Source of the DNA: Candidatus Margulisiibacteriota bacterium
GTDB lineage: Bacteria > Margulisbacteria > Riflemargulisbacteria > GWF2-39-127
NCBI GenBank assembly: GCA_003242895.1
Contig: QKMY01000050.1
Span: forward strand, 1-42,026
Direction: 5' to 3'
Length of the DNA: 42,026 nucleotides
The translations under genes were made by a program, and so were the position numbers. Shown here piece by piece: positions 1 to 8,161 of the stretch (positions are counted from its first letter, which is position 1; each line of letters opens with the position of its first letter). The notes under the pieces are model-generated. The model searched no databases and was not told where the DNA came from. It was given only the letters and a program-made list of their open reading frames with translations.

Positions 1-104
1 TATAATATAGGGACTTCTCTTGTTAAATGTTTAGTCTATAGATCAATGCAATATTTGCCGATCTGACTAACCATTCTGAAACGTATTATACGAGGAGAAA
101 ACCC

Positions 105-1781
105 ATGAAATACTCAGGAGCCGAAATAACAATCAAATTACTAGAACAACAAGGGATTACTACAATTGCCGGAATCCCTGGAGGAACAAACCTGCCACTA
201 TACAATGCATTATATAAAAGCAGTATTCGGCATATACTTGCGCGACACGAACAAGGTGCCGGGTATATTGCACAAGGAATTGCCCGGTCATCAGGGAAAA
301 CAGCAGTTTGCTTTGCTACATCCGGACCAGGAGCAACAAATCTTCTGACCGCTATTGCTGATGCAAAACTGGATTCTATACCGATAATCGGCATCACAGG
401 GCAAGTTCCGACCTCACTTATCGGTACCGATGCTTTCCAGGAAGTAGATACCTACGGACTTACTTTACCGATCACCAAGCATAACTTTCTGGTCAGATCA
501 GTAAGCGAACTGCTGACGACAATCCCTGAGGCCTTCGAAATCGCCCAAGCCGATCGGCCAGGGCCCGTGGTTATCGATATTCCCAAAGATGTTCAAATGT
601 CAGAAATCGAGATTAATGGCTGGCCAAGTATTTCCTGCGAAAAGAAGCAAAAGTCTATAGACTCCCCTAAGCTTGAACAGATAGCAACAATGATTAACGA
701 ATCCAAACGTCCAATTCTTTATATAGGTGGAGGCATAATTCATTCCAGTGCCCATAAAAATCTTTTAGAATTTGCTAATAAAAATTCTATACCTGTAACC
801 TGTACACTTATGGGACTGGGAGCCTTTCCGGCAGACAATTCGCTATACCTTGGCATGCTTGGTATGCACGGCGCACGTCATACTAACTACCTTGTCAAAG
901 AGACCGATCTGCTTCTGGCCTTTGGGGTTAGATTTGATGACAGAGCTACTGGAAATATCAAAAAATTCTGTCCCGAAGCGAACATTATCCATATCGATAT
1001 CGATCAGTCGGAAATTAACAAAATCAAAGAAACAACACACTCCCTTACAGGAGATATCGATGCCACGATCCAATCCTTGTTACCACTTGTTCACAATGAT
1101 CGCCGTCACGAATGGATATCCTATGTCGAAAAAATTAAAAATAGAACTCCGGTTAAATTACCACCTGAAGCAGACGAATTCCACCCGATAAATATAATCA
1201 AAACTATAGGTAATTTAGCAGAGAGGGACTCTATCATAGTAACTGACGTCGGACAGCATCAAATGTGGGTAGCTCAAACGTATCCCTTCAAGGCTCCCCG
1301 TACCCTGCTCACTTCCGGAGGTCTTGGAACAATGGGATTCGGATTACCAACCGCCATCGGTGCTGCCCTGGCTAATCCCGAAAAGCGCATTATCTGCTTC
1401 AGCGGTGATGGATCCATTCTCATGAATATCCAGGAACTAGCGACACTCGCTGATCACAACCTTAATGTAACAGTGATCATTATGAATAACGGACACTTGG
1501 GACTTGTCCGCCAGCAACAGGAATTATTCTATGAAAAAAATTATATTGCATCAAAATTCCTGTCAAATCCGGATTTTATTACCATTGGTCGTGGATTTGG
1601 CATAAAAGGTTATGATTTAAAAGGTTGCCATGATTTGAGAAAGATTTTTGCGCAATCACTCATCGAACCAGGTCCATGTATAGTAAACGCACCAATACAT
1701 TACTCAGAAAATGTTATGCCGATGGTTCCTCCGGGCGCCGGAAATCATGAAATGATCGGAGGTGAAAGTTATGACTGCTAA
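105..1781 (+). CDS. ilvB: Acetohydroxyacid (acetolactate) synthase large subunit, isozyme I type
   Basis: Thiamine-diphosphate enzyme that condenses two pyruvates to acetolactate, or pyruvate with 2-ketobutyrate, in valine, leucine and isoleucine synthesis. At 558 residues it has the family length. The catalytic Glu is E49 (in RHEQGA); the ThDP/Mg motif starts GDGS at 434-437 and ends NN at 461-462. Where most isozymes carry a Trp that favours 2-ketobutyrate, this one has Gln (VRQQQELFYE), as does E. coli IlvB but not IlvI or IlvG. The start ATG has an AGGAG at 93-97. A TATAAT at positions 1-6 may be the -10 box of its promoter, but the -35 lies outside the window. The 3' end overlaps ilvN by 11 bases, so the subunits are translationally coupled. 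Assignment is secure. Confidence 0.96.
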   Translation: MKYSGAEITIKLLEQQGITTIAGIPGGTNLPLYNALYKSSIRHILARHEQGAGYIAQGIARSSGKTAVCFATSGPGATNLLTAIADAKLDSIPIIGITGQVPTSLIGTDAFQEVDTYGLTLPITKHNFLVRSVSELLTTIPEAFEIAQADRPGPVVIDIPKDVQMSEIEINGWPSISCEKKQKSIDSPKLEQIATMINESKRPILYIGGGIIHSSAHKNLLEFANKNSIPVTCTLMGLGAFPADNSLYLGMLGMHGARHTNYLVKETDLLLAFGVRFDDRATGNIKKFCPEANIIHIDIDQSEINKIKETTHSLTGDIDATIQSLLPLVHNDRRHEWISYVEKIKNRTPVKLPPEADEFHPINIIKTIGNLAERDSIIVTDVGQHQMWVAQTYPFKAPRTLLTSGGLGTMGFGLPTAIGAALANPEKRIICFSGDGSILMNIQELATLADHNLNVTVIIMNNGHLGLVRQQQELFYEKNYIASKFLSNPDFITIGRGFGIKGYDLKGCHDLRKIFAQSLIEPGPCIVNAPIHYSENVMPMVPPGAGNHEMIGGESYDC

Positions 1782-2061
1782 TATTATTATCGAATTAACT
1801 GTCCAGAATCATGCCGGGGTCCTGTCGCATATCACCGGATTGTTCTCCAGACGTGCCTTCAACCTCGAAGGAATTTTATGCGGTCCGGTCGGGGATGGAA
1901 CAACAAGCAAACTGTACCTGTTGGTAAACAAAGATGCACGGCTCGACCAAATCGTAAACCATCTGAAAAAACTCTACGATGTTATCGAAGTATTGTTAAG
2001 GGAAGATTCCGACAATACCCTGCTCAATCAGCTATTTAAATTATTAACTAGCGAAAAGTAG
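1771..2061 (+). CDS. ilvN: Acetohydroxyacid synthase small (regulatory) subunit, IlvN type
   Basis: Single ACT-domain regulatory subunit of 96 residues, the length of E. coli IlvN and far shorter than IlvH (about 160). The ACT core reads ELTVQNHAGVLSHITGLF, followed by RRAFNLEGILC, very close to E. coli IlvN as I remember it. In E. coli this subunit gives valine feedback inhibition and activates IlvB; the same role is inferred here. A GTG at 1762 would extend the frame by three codons, but the ATG at 1771 has a GGAGGT at 1758-1763 with ideal spacing and is preferred. It lies inside the ilvB 3' end, and a strong hairpin follows ten bases after its stop. Confidence 0.94.
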   Translation: MTANIIIELTVQNHAGVLSHITGLFSRRAFNLEGILCGPVGDGTTSKLYLLVNKDARLDQIVNHLKKLYDVIEVLLREDSDNTLLNQLFKLLTSEK

Positions 2062-2070
2062 ATTATTGTT

Positions 2071-2105
2071 CCATCTGTAGCTCTTAGTATTTGAGCTACA
2101 GATGG
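2071..2105 (+). terminator. Hairpin terminator after ilvBN
   Basis: A perfect 13-bp inverted repeat (CCATCTGTAGCTC at 2071-2083, its complement at 2093-2105) encloses a 9-base loop, ten bases past the ilvN stop. The tract after it (TTATAGG) is poor in T, so intrinsic termination may be weak, but placement and stability fit the end of the ilvBN transcript. Confidence 0.65.
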
Positions 2106-2245
2106 TTATAGGAAAGTGGTAAAGTCTATATCCCCATCATCCGTCAACAGGTAAAAATCCGGGTTATAAATTATTGAAAGCGGGAGCAGTGTACTCCAAC
2201 TTCTCCAATTAACTCAAAGAACTTTTTGATTTATTGAAATACGCA

Positions 2246-2273
2246 TTGTCCGGACAAGATAATCATATATAAT
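2246..2273 (+). promoter_or_regulatory. Putative prmA promoter with a palindrome over the -35 box
   Basis: TTGTCC at 2246-2251 and TATAAT at 2268-2273 are 16 bases apart, a plausible sigma-70 promoter 45 bases before prmA. The -35 box is the left half of a perfect 12-bp palindrome, TTGTCCGGACAA (2246-2257), placed where a repressor dimer could block polymerase. No regulator is recognised. Confidence 0.4.
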
Positions 2274-2317
2274 AATTATGCTAATTAATACTTTATAAGA
2301 AAATAGAGGTACATATA

Positions 2318-3184
2318 ATGTCAGAATTCTATACCGTTACCATTGAGCTTAACCATAGTTTCGAAGAACAAGTGAGTTCCATCCTGGATTTGATATCACC
2401 GGAATCCTACGCATACGAATCTCCCTTTCAGAAAGACCGGACATTGGACAGCAGATTCTGTCTCTATTTCGATTCGGAAGAAAAAGCCCGGCAAACAAAA
2501 AAAATCCTTAGCCCATTACTAGAACCTATTTCCCCGGAGATGATACTCACAATAGCAGAAGGTGACGATGCCGACTGGCAAAACGAATGGAAAAAATTCT
2601 TTCAGCCAATACCAATCGGCGAAAAACTCATAATACTCCCTGCCTGGGAAGAAGTCGATGCTCCTCTGGACAAAGCCGTTGTACTGATCGACCCGGGAAT
2701 GGCTTTCGGTAATGGTGGTCACGCCACGACAAAAGGCTGTCTCGTCTTTCTCGAAAAACTCATCGAACCGAATATGACCATTCTCGATTTTGGCACTGGA
2801 TCTGGCATCCTCGCCATTGCGGCACACAAGCTCGGTGCAAATTATGTCGATGCGATTGATAATGATTCTGTAGCGATTGAAATCGCAGCGAAGAACTGTC
2901 AACAAAATAGGTGTGAAGATTCCATTCATCTGATGGTCGGAGAATCTGGCATAATTCCGTCCAGACATTATGACCTTATCGTTGCAAACATCACTGCTGA
3001 TGTGATTATGGAGCATTTCGATAAGCTTATCGACCAGCAGCCAAAACTCCGCCATCTGATCCTCTCAGGCATCATCAAGCATAAGAAACCTGCACTAGAC
3101 GAATATCTTGCCCAACGAAACATCCACCCATCGGAACTATGGCATGAAAACGGCTGGTTCACATACCTCATTAAAACAAGTTAG
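2318..3184 (+). CDS. prmA: Ribosomal protein L11 methyltransferase
   Basis: SAM-dependent enzyme that trimethylates ribosomal protein L11. The 288 residues match the family (about 290). Visible are an N-terminal alpha/beta substrate-binding part; the PrmA hallmark around DPGMAFGNGGHATT (from D125); SAM motif I DFGTGSG at 157-163; an acidic ribose-binding loop (AIDND); and the VANI motif from V222, which stands for the catalytic-loop NPP-like motif. The family usually reads GTGTHPTT where this protein has GNGGHATT. A GAGG at 2305-2308 precedes the ATG. It is a single-gene unit between the ilvBN hairpin and the Lon-like gene. Confidence 0.93.
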   Translation: MSEFYTVTIELNHSFEEQVSSILDLISPESYAYESPFQKDRTLDSRFCLYFDSEEKARQTKKILSPLLEPISPEMILTIAEGDDADWQNEWKKFFQPIPIGEKLIILPAWEEVDAPLDKAVVLIDPGMAFGNGGHATTKGCLVFLEKLIEPNMTILDFGTGSGILAIAAHKLGANYVDAIDNDSVAIEIAAKNCQQNRCEDSIHLMVGESGIIPSRHYDLIVANITADVIMEHFDKLIDQQPKLRHLILSGIIKHKKPALDEYLAQRNIHPSELWHENGWFTYLIKTS

Positions 3185-3299
3185 TACTAATATTGCAGAC
3201 AATAAGCTTGGGCTACCTATAGGAAAATAATAATTAATTCCTCTAGCTGTATGCCCCAAGTTATAAAAAAGTATTGCATATAGAGCCCAAAAACCCCGA

Positions 3300-3328
3300 T
3301 TGACAACAATATCATAATTAGCTAAAAG
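3300..3328 (+). promoter_or_regulatory. Putative promoter of the Lon-like protease gene
   Basis: A consensus TTGACA (3300-3305) is followed after 17 bases by TAAAAG (3323-3328), a 4/6 match to the -10 consensus, giving an untranslated leader of roughly 80 bases before the ATG at 3418. Confidence 0.45.
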
Positions 3329-3365
3329 AACATTAATTATGTTTAGAGATTAGATACAATTATTT

Positions 3366-3388
3366 AGTTGTATAAAATTGATACAACT
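3366..3388 (+). promoter_or_regulatory. Inverted repeat in the leader of the Lon-like gene
   Basis: AGTTGTAT (3366-3373) and its exact complement ATACAACT (3381-3388) flank seven bases, 29 bases before the start codon. The A+T-rich dyad lies just downstream of the proposed promoter and could be an operator (it resembles MarR-type sites) or a weak mRNA hairpin. No direct evidence separates these. Confidence 0.35.
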
Positions 3389-3417
3389 TTAAATATTCAC
3401 TAATTGGGGGGATCGAT

Positions 3418-5841
3418 ATGAATCAAGATAATAATAATAATAATAATAAACGCCTGCTACCCCAGGATCTCATTAAGGAATGTGACCCGAATATATTCGG
3501 TTTCGAAACAACTGCTGACACGCAAGGAAATCTGGTAACTATTGGTCAGGACAGGGCACTCAGAGCTATTGACTTTGGCCTAAACATCAAAAATGATAAT
3601 TTCAACATGTACATTTCCGGAACACCAGGAACAGGAAGGGGTACAACGATAATCGACGAAGTCAACAAACTGGCTGCCAGCGAACCGATTCCCCAGGATA
3701 TTTGCTATATCAATAATTTTAGAAATCCTGACGAACCAACGTCCCTGGAACTTTCAGCCGGGATAGGGTGTCAGTTTAAAAAAGACATAGAAAAATTAAT
3801 TGAAAATCTGGGCTCTGAAATTCAACGTGCTTTTACAACAGAACAATACGAAAAAAACAAAGAAAGCATTAAAGACGAACTTGAAAGTGAACGAGCTGAA
3901 ACAGAAACAGGACTTCAGACTTTTGCAAATGAACGAGAAATGGGAATACAAAGGACTTTGACTGATTTAGTAGTTGTGGCACATCACAACGGTCGTCCGA
4001 TGACCCTCGAAGAATATGACAAATTACCTCACGAAAAAAAGGAAGAAATTAACAGAAAAAGAAAAGAAGTTACAGAAAAAATTAATGAATACACAAGTAA
4101 AGTTAGCAGTTTGCAAAGAGAGTATAAGGAAAAAATAGAGGAACTCAATAAGAAGGTAGTATTGGCTGCTACTGGAGAATTACTCAACGAAATTAAAAAT
4201 AAATATCAAAGCTATGAAGAAATTATAAAACATATCGATAACATACAAGATGATATTATTGAAAACCTCGATGTGCTCATAAGAGAAGATGAGGCTCAAG
4301 CTTCTCCATTTTTCTCAGTTCGTGGATCAAAGGAAGACGTTTATAATAAATACCGGGTTAACCTATTAATTGATAACTGTAATACCAAAGGCGCACCGGT
4401 CGTTTTTGAACAGAATCCGACTTACTACAATCTCATCGGATATATCGAATATCGAGTAAGGTTCGGAGCACTCTCCACCGATTTTTCAAAAATAAAAGCT
4501 GGCGCTGTTCATAAGGCAAATGGAGGTTATCTGATTGTAGAAGCCTCTCAGTTATTGCGGGATTACTATGCCTGGGATTCTCTAAAAAAAGTTATGAAAT
4601 ATAAGGAGGTAAAAATAGAGGATATTACACAAAGATACGGGTTTTCCCCGACAACCGGACTCAAGCCTCAAGCTGTGCCGGTCAACGTAAAAGTAATAAT
4701 CATCGGCACGCCCATGATATATCAGCTCTTACATTATTATGACGAAGATTTTGAAAGGCTCTTCAAAGTAAAAGCTGACTTCGACACAGCTACTAAAAAA
4801 ACAGATGACATCCTGCGGCAATATGCTTCCTTCATTTCTCAAAAATGTAACGATGAAAAGCTGACTCCCTTTAGCAAAAACGCGGTTGCTCAAATAATCA
4901 ATTACAGCTCAAGACTTGTTTCTCATCAAGAAAAGCTCAGCACTCGGTTTGCAGATATTGTTGACGTTATGAAGTCCGCAGATTACTGGGGACGAAAAGA
5001 AAACGCCCAGACTATTGAGGAACAACACGTTAAACAAGCTTTAAAAGAAAAAATATACCGGTCAAACATGATAGAAGAAAAAATTCAGGAAATGATCAGG
5101 GAAAACACCATAATGATTGGGGTGGAAGGCACAAAAACCGGTGAAATAAACGGACTATCAGTTCTCAGTGTCGGAGATTATTCCTTTGGTATGCCGTCAC
5201 GCATTACAGCCAATACCTATCTTGGAGACGGAAGTATTCTGAACATTGAACGCGAGGTAAAAATGAGCGGAAAAATTCATTCAAAAGGAATACTCATACT
5301 AAACGGCTACCTTGACCATAAGTATGGACAGGACAAACCATTATCACTCAAAGCAAGCATCTGCTTCGAACAAAGCTACGAAGGGATCGACGGTGATAGC
5401 GCATCAAGTACAGAACTTTACTGTATCCTATCAAGTCTTTCTGACTTGCCGCTTAGGCAGGATATCGCAGTTACAGGATCAGTCAATCAAAAAGGAGAAG
5501 TCCAGGCTATAGGCGGCGCAAACCAGAAAATAGAAGGATTTTTCGAGATTTGTAAAATTAAAGGGCTTTCTGGAAACCAGGGTGTAATGATCCCAGCCGA
5601 AAACATTAAGCATCTAATGCTGAAAGACGAGGTCATTAATGCCGTGAAAGAAAACAAATTCCATATTTATGCGGTACGAACTATCGATGAAGGAATAGAA
5701 ATTCTAACAGGAAAAGAATCCGGGGTAATGCAAGCAGATGGAAGTTATCCGGAAGGATCGGTTAACCAGCTTGTTAACGCGAAGCTGACCAAATACGCAA
5801 TGATTACAAAAAGTTTTGGAAAAGACATAAAAGATAGTTAA
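3418..5841 (+). CDS. Lon-like ATP-dependent protease, AAA_32 (LonB-related) family
   Basis: Soluble AAA+ serine protease of 807 residues, predicted to unfold and degrade damaged proteins. In order: AAA_32-type ATPase with a Walker A-like GTPGTGRGT at 68-76, in which Arg replaces the usual Lys; a long charged coiled-coil insertion at about 130-280; a Walker B-like GGYLIVEA at 369-376; then the C-terminal Lon protease domain with the catalytic Ser-Lys pair, S661 (in DGDSASS) and K704 (in NQKIEGF). Arg in the Walker A loop is, as I recall, common in this subfamily, so it need not mean loss of activity. No membrane segment, unlike archaeal LonB. The ATG follows GGGGGG at 3405-3410. A (AAT)6 run codes six Asn near the N terminus. 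Confidence 0.93.
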   Translation: MNQDNNNNNNKRLLPQDLIKECDPNIFGFETTADTQGNLVTIGQDRALRAIDFGLNIKNDNFNMYISGTPGTGRGTTIIDEVNKLAASEPIPQDICYINNFRNPDEPTSLELSAGIGCQFKKDIEKLIENLGSEIQRAFTTEQYEKNKESIKDELESERAETETGLQTFANEREMGIQRTLTDLVVVAHHNGRPMTLEEYDKLPHEKKEEINRKRKEVTEKINEYTSKVSSLQREYKEKIEELNKKVVLAATGELLNEIKNKYQSYEEIIKHIDNIQDDIIENLDVLIREDEAQASPFFSVRGSKEDVYNKYRVNLLIDNCNTKGAPVVFEQNPTYYNLIGYIEYRVRFGALSTDFSKIKAGAVHKANGGYLIVEASQLLRDYYAWDSLKKVMKYKEVKIEDITQRYGFSPTTGLKPQAVPVNVKVIIIGTPMIYQLLHYYDEDFERLFKVKADFDTATKKTDDILRQYASFISQKCNDEKLTPFSKNAVAQIINYSSRLVSHQEKLSTRFADIVDVMKSADYWGRKENAQTIEEQHVKQALKEKIYRSNMIEEKIQEMIRENTIMIGVEGTKTGEINGLSVLSVGDYSFGMPSRITANTYLGDGSILNIEREVKMSGKIHSKGILILNGYLDHKYGQDKPLSLKASICFEQSYEGIDGDSASSTELYCILSSLSDLPLRQDIAVTGSVNQKGEVQAIGGANQKIEGFFEICKIKGLSGNQGVMIPAENIKHLMLKDEVINAVKENKFHIYAVRTIDEGIEILTGKESGVMQADGSYPEGSVNQLVNAKLTKYAMITKSFGKDIKDS
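3428..3449 (+). repeat. AAT trinucleotide repeat inside the Lon-like gene
   Basis: Six in-frame AAT codons (3430-3447), extended by one base step on either side, give an Asn tract at residues 5-10. Slippage in units of three would change only the number of Asn residues. Confidence 0.8.
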
Positions 5842-6052
5842 ACTGAGATCCATCGTCACAACAAATGCCTCAAGGTAACCTTCTTGATGAAGGTCAAAAG
5901 AATACTGCCGGCAATTTTAATTACGGACAAAATACTTGCCTAATCAAACCGGCTCAGATATCATAAATGAAGGGATATTTCGGAAGAATATCTCCCATCG
6001 CTGATGATCGAAATTTCACCGATTAATTAATTCTAATTTCTTGAGGTCACCT

Positions 6053-7630
6053 ATGAACAATAAGATTCCATTCTCTTCGCGGTTAATGATATTCGCATTC
6101 TATTTGTTTTCTCTGATGACAATTATCAATTCTTCCCCAACTTTTTCAATGGATAATGAGGATATCAATTTCGCATTAACCTCAGGTGTTAGCTATTCAC
6201 AGAAAAAAATAGAAACTCTCGACGGACCGGTAATTGCCAACATCCTTACAATTGATCTAAAGAATCCGAATATTTCCGTCAAATCTGCCCTGGGTAGAGA
6301 TTTTGTTGTGGCTGACGAATACTATAAAGGCAGAGAAAAGCTCGGTGATCTGGCAAGAAGAAAGAACGCTATTGCAGCAATTAACGCCGACTATTTCAGT
6401 ACTGACGGGGATCCTCTGGGCTTTATGGTCCGCGATGGCGAGCTAATAAGTGAGAGTATGTCCAACAGGGTTGCGTTAGGAATAACCGCGGATGGCCGTA
6501 TCAAGTTCTCACGAATAGCAACTTCCGGAACGCTAATTGCCAGTGATCAATCTTCATGTCGTCTCGATGGCATTAACCGGATGCTTCCGCCGAATGGTAT
6601 CGTTATACTTACCCCGGCGTATGGTACGAAACCTATTGTAAACGAACCGGTGTTATTGATGCTCGTGGGAGACATTAACCTTCCGGTAACGTTAGGGAAA
6701 GAACTGCAAGGAACAATTAAGTATATTGGATTTTCTGATACCATTAATACTATACCGCAAAATAGCATTGTCCTCGCTGGTAAAGGGCGCGGTGCAAAAT
6801 GGTTAATAACACATTTGCATGAAGGAGATGGCATAAGATTCCACTACGACGCCAAAACGGTAGCAGCTAATTATCCACGGCCTATGCTCATTACCGATTC
6901 AGTGATAGATCCTCCCACCGATAATATTAAAGATGACTGGTCAGATGTCATCCAATCAATCAGCGGAGGTCCATGGCTCGTAAAAAATGGAAGTACACTT
7001 ATAGACGGAAAAGACCAGGGCTTCAACGAGAATTCTTTCGTTAACGCGAAACATCCCCGCACAGCTATAGGAGTTAACAGCAATGGCGAACTCTTAATTG
7101 TGACAGTAGACGGCCGAAAAAAATATAGCGTCGGACTAAGCTTAAAGGAGCTTGCCGAGTACCTGATACAACTTGGCGCAGTTGAAGCTATCAATCTTGA
7201 TGGTGGCGGATCAACATCAATGGTCGTTAAAGGACTATACGTAAACGGTCCCAGCGAAAACTCCCCTCGACCGATAGCCAATGCCTTGCTGGTTTTCGAC
7301 AAATCATATTATACTAAGTATCTTTCTAATGACAGCTTCATACCTGATCCGGTCAATCTGCAAATCGGAGAAAATACCCCGTTGACTTTAAGGAACGCAA
7401 CAGATAAATCAATACCGCTTTGGGGAAGTTATGATGGAAACATATTTATTGACCAGCGCGGAACAGTATATGCCGATCAATTCTGTGGAGGAAATATAGC
7501 AGCTATCACAGCAAACAACCACTATAAATATCAATATTTTGTATTTTCAAACCAGACTAATGCTATCCCAAAAAGTATACCGGCATCATCCACGCCCAAC
7601 ATTGCAACTTCACTCTATAACGATAACTAA
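6053..7630 (+). CDS. Exported phosphodiester glycosidase (NAGPA-domain) protein
   Basis: Protein of 525 residues with an N-terminal export signal (positive start, hydrophobic stretch about 10-28), then a NAGPA domain (phosphodiester glycosidase, PF09992 type) over roughly residues 40-420. Diagnostic stretches are NADYFS, HPRTAIGV, TVDGR and the catalytic-region motif NLDGGGSTSM (381-390). Bacterial members remove sugar phosphodiesters from envelope or exported polymers; the substrate here is unknown. The last ~100 residues (after RPIANAL and FDKS) form a separate region I do not recognise, perhaps a beta-sandwich. A TTG at 6041 opens the frame, but the ATG at 6053 with GAGGT five bases upstream is the better start. 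The gene is followed after 14 bases by ogt, probably by co-transcription only. Confidence 0.82.
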   Translation: MNNKIPFSSRLMIFAFYLFSLMTIINSSPTFSMDNEDINFALTSGVSYSQKKIETLDGPVIANILTIDLKNPNISVKSALGRDFVVADEYYKGREKLGDLARRKNAIAAINADYFSTDGDPLGFMVRDGELISESMSNRVALGITADGRIKFSRIATSGTLIASDQSSCRLDGINRMLPPNGIVILTPAYGTKPIVNEPVLLMLVGDINLPVTLGKELQGTIKYIGFSDTINTIPQNSIVLAGKGRGAKWLITHLHEGDGIRFHYDAKTVAANYPRPMLITDSVIDPPTDNIKDDWSDVIQSISGGPWLVKNGSTLIDGKDQGFNENSFVNAKHPRTAIGVNSNGELLIVTVDGRKKYSVGLSLKELAEYLIQLGAVEAINLDGGGSTSMVVKGLYVNGPSENSPRPIANALLVFDKSYYTKYLSNDSFIPDPVNLQIGENTPLTLRNATDKSIPLWGSYDGNIFIDQRGTVYADQFCGGNIAAITANNHYKYQYFVFSNQTNAIPKSIPASSTPNIATSLYNDN

Positions 7631-7644
7631 AAATTTTAGCAATT

Positions 7645-8151
7645 ATGAAAACAACCATTTATTACAATTATTCTAATTTACCACCACTGGGAAATATTTG
7701 TCTCGCAGGAACAAATGACCTCCTCTACAAGATCGCTTTGGGAAATAACGCAAATGAAGACGTACAATACTGGTTAAGTTATAATATTTCTGAGCCTGAT
7801 ATCATATTCTCTGACAAATATGGAACACCTTTCTTTGACCAATTAAAAAAGTATTTCGATCACGAGCTCAAACAACCAGAGTATCCATATTTTCTCGAAA
7901 TGCCTCCGTTTACCCAAAAAGTTCTCCAGGCTGTTGCAAGCATTCCATATGGACAGACTCGAACATACGGAGAGATAGCGCTGATGGCGGATAGTCCAAG
8001 AGCCAGTCGAGCCGTTGGAAATGCCTGTCATGCCAATCCTCTCCCGCTTCTTATACCCTGTCATAGAGTAATTTCACAGAAAGATATCGGAGGGTTCGCG
8101 CCAGGTATCGGATACAAAAAAACGCTTCTGCAGCTTGAAGCCGGCCATTAG
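7645..8151 (+). CDS. ogt: Methylated-DNA-protein-cysteine methyltransferase
   Basis: Suicide DNA-repair protein that moves the alkyl group from O6-alkylguanine to its own cysteine. The acceptor is C139 in IPCHRVI; upstream are the helix-turn-helix with GQTRTYGEIA and the arginine-finger helix RAVGNA. The 168 residues fit Ogt/AGT, with a divergent N-terminal ribonuclease-like domain (about 1-85). No Shine-Dalgarno is visible before the ATG, so translation may depend on coupling to the gene 14 bases upstream. Its stop lies only ten bases from the stop of the convergent metallo-hydrolase. Gene name is by family; Ada-C is excluded by the lack of an AraC domain. Confidence 0.92.
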   Translation: MKTTIYYNYSNLPPLGNICLAGTNDLLYKIALGNNANEDVQYWLSYNISEPDIIFSDKYGTPFFDQLKKYFDHELKQPEYPYFLEMPPFTQKVLQAVASIPYGQTRTYGEIALMADSPRASRAVGNACHANPLPLLIPCHRVISQKDIGGFAPGIGYKKTLLQLEAGH

Positions 8152-8161
8152 AAAAAGAAGG

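Noticed and set aside
1-20. Similarity of the two window ends (TATAATATAGGGAC and TATAATAGGGAC) as a repeat or duplication
   Set aside because: The match is about a dozen A+T-rich bases centred on -10-like boxes and does not extend; chance is sufficient.
1762-1770. Three-codon GTG extension of ilvN
   Set aside because: It overlaps the Shine-Dalgarno of the ATG at 1771, and IlvN proteins begin near that ATG.
2519-3055. 178-codon minus-strand frame
   Set aside because: It is entirely antisense to prmA, whose motifs are unmistakable; no ribosome-binding site or protein family fits.
3207-3260. Imperfect inverted repeat CTTGGGC ... GCCCCAAG after prmA
   Set aside because: The loop is about 40 bases, the pairing has bulges, and an A run follows in place of T; termination is not supported.
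5878-5996. Hairpins after the Lon-like gene (ACCTTC/GAAGGT at 5878-5894, GGGATATT with AATATCTCCC at 5972-5996)
   Set aside because: Short or imperfect stems without T tracts; not enough for a terminator or riboswitch call.
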